Positions 17,494 to 26,873 of a stretch of DNA of 64,000 bases are shown here, one piece after another. Origin of the DNA: Roseibium sediminis (GTDB taxonomy: Bacteria > Pseudomonadota > Alphaproteobacteria > Rhizobiales > Stappiaceae); NCBI RefSeq assembly GCF_008711325.1, contig NZ_VXDB01000003.1, positions 186,001 through 250,000 of the forward strand, given 5' to 3'. The translations under genes were made by a program, and so were the position numbers. The notes beneath the pieces are model-generated. The model was given only the letters and a program-made list of their open reading frames with translations. It did not search any database and was not told the origin of the DNA. Within the stretch, counting starts at the first letter, position 1, and each line of letters begins with the position of its first letter.

Positions 17494-18888
17494 TCATTTT
17501 GGACTTGGAGCGGGAATCGGTATAGCGAATCCCTTGTCCTTTCGGAACAGCGATCCATAGGCGGGAGAAACCGTTTCTGGCTGATTTCCTGATGTTTCCG
17601 AAGGTGTCGCAACTACATTTTGCACCGGCGCTGCCCCCGCCAATCTCGGCTTGGCAGTCGGAAGCGGAACATTGGCAACCGGAACGCTCTCAGGAACCAC
17701 GGATGAAGATGCAGCAGCAACAGCAGCCGCGGCAGCAGAGACACCGGTCACGACCTGAACGGGCTGATAGGCCAGCTTCTGTGTACCAATCGTTCGGTCC
17801 AGGACGGCCTCCCAATCCGTCTTGCCATTCGGCAGGGTGATGGAATCTTCGTCAGCTGCCGACTCCCCGGAAGTCCCGGCACCCGGTCGCAGAACGCCTC
17901 CCGGATCCTTAGTGGGAGCAAATGCCATGAAGAAGCTTTTCTTCTCCGACTTCATGTCAAAGCGGGCCATGATCGTATCGACATCAGGCTTCTTGTTTCG
18001 TTTGCAATATCCGTCCGCCGGCGGAGGCCCGCCACGACCGGCCAATGACTGTACCTTTGTGCCGCTGCGGCCCTTCTTGAACCCCTTGTCCATAAGCTCG
18101 CGGGTAAAGGCGATGCGCTCAAGCCCCGATCCCGCGCCCAGAATGACGGCGATTAGCGTGCGCCCGCCGCGGGTCGCCGTTGCCGCGACATTGTATCCGG
18201 AATTGCAGATATATCCCGTTTTCATGCCGTTGGCGCCGGGAACACGCAGGAGATATTCCCTGTTGGCAGAGCGCATGGATTTCTTGCCGAACTGGATACC
18301 CGGATGGCGATAGAAAGAACGGGCTTCGGGAAAATCCCGCCAGAATGCCTGTGCTAGGATCGCGAGATCCCGGGCACTCGTCACCTGGCTGTTATCCGGC
18401 AGACCATGAGGATTAGAAAAACGCGTCCCTGTCATCCCCAGTCGTTGTGCTTCCGCATTCATCATCTGGATGAACGCCTCCTCGGACCCGCCGACCGCTT
18501 CGCCGAGGGCCACCGCAATATCATTGGCAGACTTGACCAGTATGATTTTGAGGGCGTTTTCGACGGTCAGCTGCGTTCCGACCTTAAAGCCCATTTTACT
18601 GGGTGGTTCGGACAGGGAGTTCTTGGATTGCACAACAGCGGAACTGAGCGAAATTCGCTCCTGCCGAATGGCCTTGAAGGTCACATAGGCTGTCATGATT
18701 TTGGTCAGCGACGCGGGATACCACTGGCGGGTCGCATCACTTTGATCCAGAACAGCCCCGGAATCGGCGTCAATCAGGATATATGCGCCAATATCGGCCC
18801 GTGCGGAAATTGGCAGCAAAAACAGAAACAGGGCAATAATCAGGGGCAGGCCAAAACGAGCCTGAGAAAATACTCGAAAACTGGTCAC
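17494..18888 (-). CDS. D-alanyl-D-alanine carboxypeptidase (class C low-mass PBP, DacA-like)
   Basis: A 464-residue exported serine peptidase that trims the terminal D-Ala from peptidoglycan stem peptides. Signal peptide about 1-31 (ends ISARA). Active-site motifs: S60-LTK63, S120-AN122 and K223-TG225. The GTG at 18888 is chosen as start because GAGGA stands seven bases before it; an ATG twelve codons upstream gives a Cys-rich N-terminus with no ribosome site. The region after about residue 270 is a long Ala/Val/Pro-rich extension (AAAAVAAASS) without a recognised domain, common in rhizobial members and probably a flexible periplasmic tail. Confidence 0.92.
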   Translation of the reverse strand: MTSFRVFSQARFGLPLIIALFLFLLPISARADIGAYILIDADSGAVLDQSDATRQWYPASLTKIMTAYVTFKAIRQERISLSSAVVQSKNSLSEPPSKMGFKVGTQLTVENALKIILVKSANDIAVALGEAVGGSEEAFIQMMNAEAQRLGMTGTRFSNPHGLPDNSQVTSARDLAILAQAFWRDFPEARSFYRHPGIQFGKKSMRSANREYLLRVPGANGMKTGYICNSGYNVAATATRGGRTLIAVILGAGSGLERIAFTRELMDKGFKKGRSGTKVQSLAGRGGPPPADGYCKRNKKPDVDTIMARFDMKSEKKSFFMAFAPTKDPGGVLRPGAGTSGESAADEDSITLPNGKTDWEAVLDRTIGTQKLAYQPVQVVTGVSAAAAAVAAASSSVVPESVPVANVPLPTAKPRLAGAAPVQNVVATPSETSGNQPETVSPAYGSLFRKDKGFAIPIPAPSPK

Positions 18889-19063
18889 GCTTTTTTCCTC
18901 ATCGGAACAAATGCAATTACACATCAGACTTTCTGAGTTCCTGTTTATCAGACCTGTCGGATTTTATGCAAAACCTACCACATCACTTTTGCGAATTCCG
19001 TCTGGTCAAACCCGATCCGTTCGCTAAGATCGCCAAAACCACCGGCATTTCACATCGGCGAAA

Positions 19064-19270
19064 ATGATGATCCGCTTGCCCCTGCTCACGATTTCAGCCT
19101 GCACGCTCTCTGGTGTTGCGCTGGCACATCCAGCCTTGCGTGATCATCCGCACCCACACACCGATGCTGCCAGTTACTTCACGATCGAAACGCTTTTGAT
19201 CTTCCTGCTGGGGCTGTGTATCGGCGGCCTGGTCGCCCTGCTGCGCAGGCGCAAGGAAACAGAGGAATAA
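19064..19270 (+). CDS. Small exported/membrane protein, unknown
   Basis: A 68-residue protein with a signal-peptide-like start (LPLLTISACTLSGVALA), a His/Pro-rich linker (HPALRDHPHPHTDAAS), one membrane helix near 42-60 (TLLIFLLGLCIGGLVALL) and a basic then acidic end (RRRKETEE). The layout suggests a periplasmic His segment tethered to the inner membrane; metal binding is only a guess. A second ATG one codon later is equally possible as the start. No known family recognised. Confidence 0.6.
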   Translation: MMIRLPLLTISACTLSGVALAHPALRDHPHPHTDAASYFTIETLLIFLLGLCIGGLVALLRRRKETEE

Positions 19271-19342
19271 GGCAATGGCATGACAGGGCAGTGGCCCCAA
19301 TGCCGAGGCGCACCTGTTTACATCAAGGATACGGGGTCAGGA

Positions 19343-19942
19343 ATGTACAAGATTGTCGGTTTTCCAAGGACACGGGCCATGCGGGTGATCTGGATGCTGG
19401 AGGAACTGGGGGAAGCCTATGAGCTTGATCCGGCCCTTCCACACTCCGATACGGTCAAGGCTTTGAACCCGGCTGGTACGGTGCCGCTGCTGGTGGACGG
19501 GGATCTCGTCGTCAGTGAATCAATTGCCATGTGCACTTACCTCGCGGACAAGCACGGAAAGCTTACGTTCCCGGCCGGGACGCCCCAGCGGGCTATTCAG
19601 GACAGCTTCACCTTTTTTGCAGCAGACGTGCTCGAAGGGGCGTTGTGGACAGCAGCCAAGAACACCTTCATCCATCCTGAAGATATCCGTGTTCCGGCGA
19701 TCAAGGATGTCTGCCGATATGAATTTCAAAAGGGTCTGACAATACTGGAACAACGGCTGGGTGAAGGACCTTACGTGATGGGCGAGACCTTCACTCTGGC
19801 TGACATCATCATCGGCCATTGCGGCGGCTGGGCGGTGACGGCCAAATTCGATCTTCCACGTTCAGGCCCGATCTACGACTATTTCAAACGGCTTCGTCAA
19901 AGACCCGCCTACAAGGCCATGATGGAAAAGGTTGCCGGATAA
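19343..19942 (+). CDS. Glutathione S-transferase family protein
   Basis: A 199-residue GST: a thioredoxin-like N-terminal domain (YKIVGFPRTRAMRVIWMLEEL, then NPAGTVPLLVDGDLVVSESIAMCTYL with the cis-proline and ES glutathione-binding pair) and a helical C-terminal domain (GPYVMGETFTLADIIIGH with the N-capping box). The start at 19343 is chosen so that the protein opens at the first beta strand; GGGG lies upstream. Substrate unknown. It stands apart from neighbours in function. Confidence 0.9.
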   Translation: MYKIVGFPRTRAMRVIWMLEELGEAYELDPALPHSDTVKALNPAGTVPLLVDGDLVVSESIAMCTYLADKHGKLTFPAGTPQRAIQDSFTFFAADVLEGALWTAAKNTFIHPEDIRVPAIKDVCRYEFQKGLTILEQRLGEGPYVMGETFTLADIIIGHCGGWAVTAKFDLPRSGPIYDYFKRLRQRPAYKAMMEKVAG

Positions 19943-20119
19943 ACGGCAGCCGAAAATTTTCGCGGGTCTAGATTTCCTCTTTCACGCATCGATCACACAG
20001 CGGTGAAGAGGGGAGCTGTTGCTCTCGCGGTCAGTTGATTTGATCGTGTTCGCGCCAATTCCCAGATCAGTTTTACCAGAGGGGCATCCTCCCTGGAGCA
20101 ACAGAGAAAGGAATGGAAC

Positions 20120-20449
20120 ATGACTATCAAGAGCGTGTTGAAGGTTGTTGGTGTTGGCTTTGCCCTTGCGACTCTCGGAGCAACGGCTCAGGCGGCAGGC
20201 CTCAAGAACATCGGTACGGACCGGGGCGGGGTCGTTGCCGATCTCACCGGAACGGGTATTCCCGCGCCCAAAGCCGCCAAATTTGATCCGCATGCCCGCA
20301 GCTCAAGCATCTATGCAGATCAGGGCAGCCAGTGGCATACGCTGATCGGATTGACGCAGAAGGCACCGTCCAAAGTGCACATCAACACGGCACAGGACAG
20401 CTATCGGAACTCAGGCACCGATCGCGGTGGTGTCATTCGACTTCGATAA
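20120..20449 (+). CDS. Exported GTDRGG-repeat protein A (unknown family)
   Basis: A 109-residue protein with a clear signal peptide (MTIKSVLKVVGVGFALATLGATAQA, cleavage near residue 25). The mature part is short and carries the ten-residue motif N-x-G-T-D-R-G-G-V-[IV] twice: NIGTDRGGVV at 30-39, directly after the signal peptide, and NSGTDRGGVI at 97-106, three residues from the end. The middle is polar (HARSSSIYADQGSQWHTLIG). AAAGGA stands eight bases before the ATG and a UUCG-loop terminator follows. A related protein is encoded 256 bases downstream. I do not recognise the family; the function is unknown. Confidence 0.75.
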   Translation: MTIKSVLKVVGVGFALATLGATAQAAGLKNIGTDRGGVVADLTGTGIPAPKAAKFDPHARSSSIYADQGSQWHTLIGLTQKAPSKVHINTAQDSYRNSGTDRGGVIRLR

Positions 20450-20478
20450 GCGGGCCTGAAATGGATTATCGTTATGAC

Positions 20479-20499
20479 AGGGGCCTTCGGGCCCCTTTT
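20479..20499 (+). terminator. Rho-independent terminator with UUCG tetraloop
   Basis: Perfect 7-bp stem AGGGGCC / GGCCCCT closed by TTCG and followed by a short T-run, 29 bases after the stop of the first GTDRGG gene. It suggests that gene is transcribed on its own. Confidence 0.85.
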
Positions 20500-20705
20500 C
20501 ATTTCCTACCCTACGTTATTTTTAAGTACAAATAGAATATTTTCAATAAACGATGCCTATAGAAACCATAAGCAAGAATATCATTTATCAATTCATAGAT
20601 ATGAGTAATCAATAAATTATCATTTGTGCCTAGGACGATGGCTGTATATCGCTCGAAATGCAAGTTCCAGGTACGGAACATAAAGTAAGTGAACAGGGTA
20701 TCCTA

Positions 20706-21026
20706 ATGTCTTCTATCAAAAAAATCGTAGTTGCAGGCTTGGCAACTGTTGCATTCGCTGCTTCCGCTGCAGCTCAGACCTCCACCAACATCGGCACAGA
20801 CCGTGGTGGCGTTATCATCCAGCATGGCGACGTAGCTTCCAATCCGAAGATCATCATGGACAACGATTGCATCGTGAACGCAGGCACCGACCGCGGTGGC
20901 CGCATCACGATCAAGCCGGGCTGCGAAGTCAGCGTTCGTCCGGCAGGCTCCACAGCCGCTGGTGACTCCAACTATGAAAACAAGGGCACCGACCGCGGTG
21001 GCGTTGTGCGTCAGAAGTCCAACTAA
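20706..21026 (+). CDS. Exported GTDRGG-repeat protein B (unknown family)
   Basis: A 106-residue protein with signal peptide (MSSIKKIVVAGLATVAFAASAAAQ, cleaved near 23-24) and three copies of the motif: NIGTDRGGVI at 28-37, NAGTDRGGRI at 58-67 and NKGTDRGGVV at 92-101. Two cysteines, C55 and C73, flank the middle copy and could form a disulfide in the periplasm. The start at 20706 is set by the signal peptide; the frame is open 16 codons further up without signal character. An AT-rich upstream gap and a strong terminator downstream make it a single-gene unit. Same unknown family as the preceding gene. Confidence 0.75.
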   Translation: MSSIKKIVVAGLATVAFAASAAAQTSTNIGTDRGGVIIQHGDVASNPKIIMDNDCIVNAGTDRGGRITIKPGCEVSVRPAGSTAAGDSNYENKGTDRGGVVRQKSN

Positions 21027-21065
21027 GCCTTCTGACACTTTGAACACGGCTTCCATAGCCAAATC

Positions 21066-21098
21066 AAACCCGCCAGAATTGGCGGGTTTGTTTTTTTC
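21066..21098 (+). terminator. Strong rho-independent terminator
   Basis: Perfect 9-bp stem AAACCCGCC / GGCGGGTTT with six-base loop and a following run of T, 39 bases after the second GTDRGG gene. Confidence 0.92.
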
Positions 21099-21202
21099 AT
21101 GAACAATATTTCGAAGACCCGGTTCGGCAATGCAATCGGTCATGGCACCTGCTAGGTTGCAGTCCTTGAGACCAGCTTGATTGCAAATCAGGACCACCTG
21201 CC

Positions 21203-21616
21203 ATGATGTTCGACGGAATAAACCTTCTTGGAGCACTAGCCGGAGCAATCGTCGCATTCATATTCGGCGCCCTTTGGTACTCCGTGTTAGGCAAGGCTTG
21301 GAAACGGGCTGCTGGCCTGACGAGTGACCCGAAACCGTCGCCACTGGTCATGATTCTCACCTTCTTCTGCCAATTCATCATGGCGTTCGTCTTTGCAGGC
21401 GTCATCTATCACACCGGCGGCACATCCATCCGCTCCGGTCTCATATCCGCAGCCCTCATCTGGGTAGGCATCGTCCTGACAACACAAATCGTCAATCACA
21501 GGTTTCAGGGGAAACCGTGGAGCCTGACCCTGATCGACAGCGGTCACTGGCTTGGCGTCCTGATCATTCAGGGCCTGGTGATCGGTGCGGTCGGCAGCTG
21601 GCCAACAACACCGTAA
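21203..21616 (+). CDS. DUF1761 membrane protein
   Basis: A 137-residue protein with four predicted membrane helices (about 7-27, 48-67, 80-95 and 112-132). The N-terminal FGALWYSVLGKAW motif and the HRFQGKPWSLTLIDSGHWL loop are the marks of DUF1761. Function unknown. Two ATGs open the frame; either could serve. The antisense frame over it is a shadow. Confidence 0.85.
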   Translation: MMFDGINLLGALAGAIVAFIFGALWYSVLGKAWKRAAGLTSDPKPSPLVMILTFFCQFIMAFVFAGVIYHTGGTSIRSGLISAALIWVGIVLTTQIVNHRFQGKPWSLTLIDSGHWLGVLIIQGLVIGAVGSWPTTP

Positions 21617-21800
21617 ATCAAACACTTGGAGCGGGTTTTCTACGACCAACGGCTACGACTACGAAAGTACGATTAACGCCTTGTGGACGGTGAGACACCT
21701 CCTGAGCATAATGGCGCCGACAATCTGGGGGGCTTTCGGTTGTCTTTGCGAACGCGGGATATCTCGCCCAAGTCTCTTTCAGTCTGGGAGGTTTTCATAA

Positions 21801-23738
21801 ATGTCAGACAATATTTTCCCGGTCCCGGCGGACATCGCTGCCAGCGCGCACGTGGACAACGCCAAGTATCTTGAAATGTACAAGCAGTCCGTCGAGAACC
21901 CGGAAGCCTTCTGGGGCGAACACGGCAAGCGCGTGGACTGGATCAAGCCGTTCACAAAGGTGAAGAATACCTCCTACGACTACCACAACGTGGACATCAA
22001 GTGGTTCGAGGACGGCACGCTCAACGTTTCCGCCAACTGCGTTGACCGCCATCTGGAAACAAGAGGCGACCAGCCGGCAATCATCTGGGAAGGTGACGAT
22101 CCTTCCGAGCACAAGGTCATCACCTACAAGCAGCTTCATCACGAGGTGAACGTCTTCGCCAACGTGCTGCATTCGCAGGGTGTGAAGAAGGGTGACCGCG
22201 TCACCATCTACCTGCCGATGATCCCGGAAGCGGCCTATGCCATGCTCGCCTGCGCCCGCATCGGCGCGGTTCACTCCATCGTTTTTGGGGGCTTTTCTCC
22301 GGACAGCCTTGCCCAGCGCATCGAAGGCTGCACCAGCAAGTGCGTGATCACCGCCGATGAAGGTTTGCGTGGCGGGCGCAAGGTTCCGCTGAAGGCAAAT
22401 GTCGACAAGGCCGTTCAAAAGTCTCCGGTCGATACCGTCATCGTCGTCAAGCGCACCGGCGGCGATATCGCCATGACCGAAGGCCGTGACGTTTGGTACC
22501 ACGAAGAAGCAGACCGGGTTTCCGACCACTGCGCACCGGTTGAGATGAACGCGGAAGACCCGCTGTTCATCCTCTACACGTCCGGCTCCACCGGCCAGCC
22601 GAAAGGCGTGCTGCATACAACCGGCGGCTACCTCGTCTACGCCTCCATGACCCATCAGTATGTCTTCGACTACAAGGATGGCGACGTCTACTGGTGTACA
22701 GCTGATGTGGGCTGGGTGACCGGTCACAGCTACATCGTCTATGGCCCGCTGGCGAATGGCGCGACCACGCTTATGTTCGAGGGTGTGCCGACCTATCCGA
22801 GCCCGGCTCGTTTCTGGGAAGTGTGCGACAAGCACAAGGTCAACATCTTCTACACGGCTCCGACCGCGATCCGCGCCCTGATGGGTGCTGGCGATGATCA
22901 CGTCACCAAGAACTCGCTGGACTCCCTGCGCCTGCTTGGGTCCGTGGGCGAACCGATCAACCCGGAAGCCTGGAACTGGTACCACACTATCGTCGGCAAG
23001 GGCCGCTGCCCGATCGTCGACACCTGGTGGCAGACAGAAACCGGCGGCATCCTGATTACGCCGCTGCCGGGCGCAACTGCCCTCAAGCCGGGTTCGGCCA
23101 CACGGCCGTTCTTCGGTGTTCAGCCTGCGATCGTGGATGCCGAAGGCCAAATCCTTGACGGAGCGACCGAAGGCAATCTGGTGATCACGGACAGCTGGCC
23201 GGGACAGATGCGCACGGTTTATGGCGACCATGAGCGTTTCGTCCAGACCTACTTCTCGACCTACAAAGGCTACTACTTCACCGGTGACGGATGTCGCCGC
23301 GATGCAGACGGCTACTACTGGATCACGGGCCGGGTCGACGACGTGATCAACGTCTCCGGTCACCGCATGGGCACCGCGGAAATCGAAAGCGCTCTGGTTG
23401 CCCACAACAAGGTTTCCGAAGCCGCTGTCGTTGGCTACCCGCACGACATCAAGGGGCAGGGCATTTACGCCTATGTCACCCTGATGGAAGGCGAAGAGCC
23501 GACAGATGCCCTGAAGAAGGAACTGGTGACCCATGTTCGCTCTGAAATTGGCCCGATCGCCTCTCCGGACCTGATCCAGTTTGCACCTGGTCTTCCAAAG
23601 ACGCGCTCCGGCAAGATCATGCGCCGTATCCTGCGCAAGATCGCCGAAGACAGCTTCGACAATCTCGGTGACACGTCCACCCTGGCTGATCCGGCCGTTG
23701 TTGACGATCTGATCGACAACCGTCAGAACCGGTCGTGA
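21801..23738 (+). CDS. acs: Acetate--CoA ligase (acetyl-CoA synthetase)
   Basis: Converts acetate, ATP and CoA to acetyl-CoA. The 645-residue length is normal. ATP loop [10 protein letters not shown] is at 260-269, WWQTETGG marks the adenine/acetate pocket, [32 protein letters not shown] is the hinge, and K605 in RSGKIMRR is the acylation-regulated catalytic lysine. It reads rightward alone and ends at a shared bidirectional terminator with the convergent Tad/vWA gene. No operator was recognised in the 180 bases upstream. Confidence 0.97.
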   Translation: MSDNIFPVPADIAASAHVDNAKYLEMYKQSVENPEAFWGEHGKRVDWIKPFTKVKNTSYDYHNVDIKWFEDGTLNVSANCVDRHLETRGDQPAIIWEGDDPSEHKVITYKQLHHEVNVFANVLHSQGVKKGDRVTIYLPMIPEAAYAMLACARIGAVHSIVFGGFSPDSLAQRIEGCTSKCVITADEGLRGGRKVPLKANVDKAVQKSPVDTVIVVKRTGGDIAMTEGRDVWYHEEADRVSDHCAPVEMNAEDPLFILYTSGSTGQPKGVLHTTGGYLVYASMTHQYVFDYKDGDVYWCTADVGWVTGHSYIVYGPLANGATTLMFEGVPTYPSPARFWEVCDKHKVNIFYTAPTAIRALMGAGDDHVTKNSLDSLRLLGSVGEPINPEAWNWYHTIVGKGRCPIVDTWWQTETGGILITPLPGATALKPGSATRPFFGVQPAIVDAEGQILDGATEGNLVITDSWPGQMRTVYGDHERFVQTYFSTYKGYYFTGDGCRRDADGYYWITGRVDDVINVSGHRMGTAEIESALVAHNKVSEAAVVGYPHDIKGQGIYAYVTLMEGEEPTDALKKELVTHVRSEIGPIASPDLIQFAPGLPKTRSGKIMRRILRKIAEDSFDNLGDTSTLADPAVVDDLIDNRQNRS

Positions 23739-23760
23739 TACAGTCAGTCAAATGAATTGG

Positions 23761-23789
23761 AAAAGGCGCGGCATTGGCCGCGCCTTTTT
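23761..23789. terminator. Bidirectional terminator between acs and the vWA gene
   Basis: Perfect stem AAAAGGCGCGGC / GCCGCGCCTTTT with ATTG loop; A-run on one side and T-run on the other allow use from both strands. Confidence 0.9.
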
Positions 23790-23823
23790 CGTTTCTCAGC
23801 AATTTTCAGCAGATCCCCACCGC

Positions 23824-25371
23824 CTACCTTGCCAGATAAACAGAGAGGTTGTTCCGCGCAATCGAGCCGAACGCCGCCTTGAGATCATTGCTGTCCTTGG
23901 CAAGATAGAATTTGGCGGAGTCACTGGCACAGGACTTCATGAGGTCCTTACCAAACTCCGAACCGGTTGTTCTGAAATAGACCGTATAGACCACCACGCC
24001 GCTGTTCTTCATGGCGGTGCAAAGTTCGAGCGCCTCCTGTGCCGGCGCGCTGTTCAGGTTCGCGTTCGGAAGATATTCCTCAATCTGGAATGAAGATCCT
24101 CGACATGTGCGAGCTCGACCATTTTTTGCTTTCAGATCACCGCGACCATCATCGTCGTCATCCCAGTCATCATCATCTCGGTCGTCGTCGCCCTCGTCCA
24201 GATCATCATCATCGTCATCTGGCCTGAGAGACGCGCTGCCATGATCGGAATCCTCTCCATCCGTATCATGTTCAGGTGGGCATCCAGCCTGAAACCTTTC
24301 TGTGTAGTGAACATTGAAATCGCCGTCGGTCATGATAACCGCCGCCTTTCGTGTGCGTGATGATCTCTCCCGGTCAGGATCGCTTTCACGCGGCCACAAT
24401 GAATGCCAGCTCCAGGACAAGGTGCTCCAGCCCCATGCGATACCAGCTTGCCCTGCCGTGCCACCCTGCGGTTCCAGCGAAGAAATCGCTGCCTGAAGGC
24501 GTTCGCTGTCGCTTGTCAGGGGAACCAGTTCTGTTTGCGGACAATTGCTGCGATGGGGATACCAGGAAGTGTCCGATCCGGTGGTGACAACAAAGTAATC
24601 CATGGCACCGGGTGCCACGAATACGCTGGATCTCTCGCCCCCCATATTGCCAATTGCCTTCGCCGCAGCAGTGCGGGCGAAGCGCGTAGCAACACAGTTG
24701 TTTTCATCCGCATGCCCGTTTGTCACCCGCTTCGCATAAGGCCCCAGATTGACCCCTTGTGAGTAGGGAACCAGCGAGACCCGGGTCCTGTTCTGTGACC
24801 GCCGTTCTCCTTCTGGCAAGAGCGTTTCTACGAGCTTACTGCTTGCTTCACGCAGGCCATCAATATCTGCCTCCATTGATCCCGTGACATCCAATACCAA
24901 GGCCAGTTCAAGATTGGAGGACGAAAAGGAAACCTGCGTCTGAACGCCGATCGCAAGTTCCTTCGGCCCAATCCCTCCCATCCCGATGAACTGCGTTGGA
25001 ACGGCAAGAACAGTAGTCACATCGAGAACGCCATGGTCCCAATCGACAACATAATCGAGATTTCGGATTGCTTCGAATTCGATCTGGCGTTTCTCTAGAT
25101 TTGCAGAGAAGGCCTTGGTCAGTTCGGTAGAGATTTCCTTTTCGCTCATTCTGGCAACTGAAAGCCGGTTGGCCAGCTTCAAAGCAGCGCCGTCAAGCGC
25201 GTTGCCCGCCTTCGCCTTTTGCCCGAGGGCAGTGGCTAGATCAGCTCCGGACCCTGCTACAACGACAACAAGGAGGACGGCGAAAGAAAAAATCGGCAAA
25301 ACCGAAGCAGAGACATCCGACAGAAATATCCTGCTGGCTTGGAGTATTTTTGAATTCATCATAGCTGTCAC
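23824..25371 (-). CDS. Tad-like protein with von Willebrand A domain and Asp-rich insertion
   Basis: A 515-residue protein of the TadG/TadE-like pilus class. An N-terminal membrane anchor (about 24-42, LPIFSFAVLLVVVVAGSGAD) is followed by the Tad motif (ATALGQKAKAGNALDGAALKLA). The vWA domain starts with the metal-site motif DVTGSM at D161 and continues to MTDGDFNVHYTERF. Inside the domain, roughly residues 370-415, sits a low-complexity stretch rich in Asp absent from the paralogue downstream. The C-terminus ends NLSVYLAR. It probably lies outside the inner membrane, facing the periplasm. No other tad genes are nearby, so its partner machinery is unknown. Confidence 0.85.
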   Translation of the reverse strand: MTAMMNSKILQASRIFLSDVSASVLPIFSFAVLLVVVVAGSGADLATALGQKAKAGNALDGAALKLANRLSVARMSEKEISTELTKAFSANLEKRQIEFEAIRNLDYVVDWDHGVLDVTTVLAVPTQFIGMGGIGPKELAIGVQTQVSFSSSNLELALVLDVTGSMEADIDGLREASSKLVETLLPEGERRSQNRTRVSLVPYSQGVNLGPYAKRVTNGHADENNCVATRFARTAAAKAIGNMGGERSSVFVAPGAMDYFVVTTGSDTSWYPHRSNCPQTELVPLTSDSERLQAAISSLEPQGGTAGQAGIAWGWSTLSWSWHSLWPRESDPDRERSSRTRKAAVIMTDGDFNVHYTERFQAGCPPEHDTDGEDSDHGSASLRPDDDDDDLDEGDDDRDDDDWDDDDDGRGDLKAKNGRARTCRGSSFQIEEYLPNANLNSAPAQEALELCTAMKNSGVVVYTVYFRTTGSEFGKDLMKSCASDSAKFYLAKDSNDLKAAFGSIARNNLSVYLAR

Positions 25372-25499
25372 CCATTAGGGTTTCAGCTATAATCCAAACA
25401 ATGAAATCAAAATGTAAGTAAAAATCTACTACTTTGCCAATATTAGTACATTATTTCGAGAAAGTAAATTCATAATATTAAGAACAATGAGAAGAAACA

Positions 25500-26873
25500 C
25501 TATCTCGCAAGGTAAATGGACTGAACTGATCTGGCAATTCTTTCAAAGGTAGAAATGAGGTCCTGAGCCGAACTTGCAGTGAAATAGGTTGCTTCAGTGG
25601 TTGCACAATCCTGCATAACCCTTGCCCCGGCAGAAGAAGGTCTGTTTCCGAAATAGACCGTGTAAACTATAATATTTTTCGCCTTCATCGCATCGCACGT
25701 GCTTCGTGCACGGGATGAGGATGCTCCCCAATAGCCACTGCTGCCTCTTGGATACCAGTATTGCGCCGTTCCACGCTGGCAAGGTTCGGTGACATAACCA
25801 TCATCGGCGCGATCTTCACAATCATCTTCATCCAGCCAGACGCGGTCGTAGTGGCGGTTGAAATCACCATCCGTCATGATGATCGCAAATTTCAGGTTTT
25901 TCTTGTTCGAATAGGGTTCAGGATCGCTCTCTGCCGGCCACAAATTGCTCCAGTTTGGCGAAAGTGTGTACCAGCCCCATGCGATGCCGGTCTGGCCAGC
26001 GGTGTAGCCCGTTGCCGACAGGCGCGAAATGGCGGATTCCAGCTTGGCCCTGTCAGAGGTGAGGGGAATGAGTTTGGAGTCTGAAGAGCATTGGTTAGAC
26101 CCGGCACCAAAGAAAGTGTGGTGGTTACGATCGGGGTCGTAGTCATACCGAACGTCTGTAAATTTCTGGGCACCGTCACGCTCTGTCACACAATTGCGGG
26201 AGCCTGCGCCACCATCGGTGACAGCATTCGCGAATTGGCCGGCATTGACGCCTTCGCTGTAGGGAACAAGCGATATGCGGACTTTTGCCTCTTCGCCTTC
26301 AGCCTCCTCAGGCAACAGGATGCGGACCAGACCTCTGGATGCGGTCTTCAACGTATCCATGTCGTATCGCATAGATCCCGTCACATCGACGATAAGGGAA
26401 AGTTCCACATCGAAGCTCGAATAACTGACCTGAGTGGCGGCCTGAACCTTCAGAACCTTAGGGCCGATGCCTCCAAGACCCAAAAAATTCATTGGAACGT
26501 CAATGCTCGACCAAACGTCGAGCAAACCTGCTGTAGGGTCGATTGTATGGTCCAAACTCGCAATGGATCGTTCTTCAAGACCAAGCGCACTCAAATTTGC
26601 CAGAAAAGTCTCCTGGAGCGCCTGCTCAATCTGGGCATCTGTCATGACAGATTTCGACAGCTTCGTTGCAACTGTCAACGCAGCCGCATCCACCGCATTG
26701 GCGACCTTTTGCCGATAACCAAGTGCCTTTGTGTAGTCGGCCCCGGCCCCTGCCACGACTATAAGGATCAGCAGGACCCCGGCAAACAAAGGCAGGATAG
26801 AGCCGCGCTCGCACGCCTTAAGCTTTTGAAAGTGCGCCGAAAAGGGATTACCGCAGAACATACCAGGCTCCAT
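25500..26873 (-). CDS. Tad-like protein with von Willebrand A domain
   Basis: A 457-residue paralogue of the preceding entry. The membrane anchor is about residues 24-44 (GSILPLFAGVLLILIVVAGAGAD), then YTKALGYRQKVANAVDAAALTVA, then a vWA domain with DVTGSM at D163 and IIMTDGDFNRHYDRVW, and the C-terminus QSIYLAR. It has paired cysteines (CEDRADDGYVTEPC) where the sister protein has its Asp-rich stretch. The two genes read leftward, 128 bases apart. Family members assist Flp/Tad pilus surface structures; here they are orphans, so the role is uncertain. Confidence 0.85.
   Translation of the reverse strand: MEPGMFCGNPFSAHFQKLKACERGSILPLFAGVLLILIVVAGAGADYTKALGYRQKVANAVDAAALTVATKLSKSVMTDAQIEQALQETFLANLSALGLEERSIASLDHTIDPTAGLLDVWSSIDVPMNFLGLGGIGPKVLKVQAATQVSYSSFDVELSLIVDVTGSMRYDMDTLKTASRGLVRILLPEEAEGEEAKVRISLVPYSEGVNAGQFANAVTDGGAGSRNCVTERDGAQKFTDVRYDYDPDRNHHTFFGAGSNQCSSDSKLIPLTSDRAKLESAISRLSATGYTAGQTGIAWGWYTLSPNWSNLWPAESDPEPYSNKKNLKFAIIMTDGDFNRHYDRVWLDEDDCEDRADDGYVTEPCQRGTAQYWYPRGSSGYWGASSSRARSTCDAMKAKNIIVYTVYFGNRPSSAGARVMQDCATTEATYFTASSAQDLISTFERIARSVQSIYLAR

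Noticed and set aside
20703-21257. A 184-codon minus-strand ORF over the second GTDRGG gene
   Set aside because: The plus strand has a signal peptide, a repeated motif and a terminator; the minus frame is Cys/Ala/Val mixed without any.
21804-23534. A 576-codon minus-strand ORF
   Set aside because: Fully antisense to acs, with Val/Asp/His-rich composition and no motif.
24126-24260. A CRISPR-like or tandem DNA repeat at the Asp-rich stretch
   Set aside because: The repeat is irregular at DNA level and in frame with a vWA protein, so it is low-complexity coding sequence, not an array.
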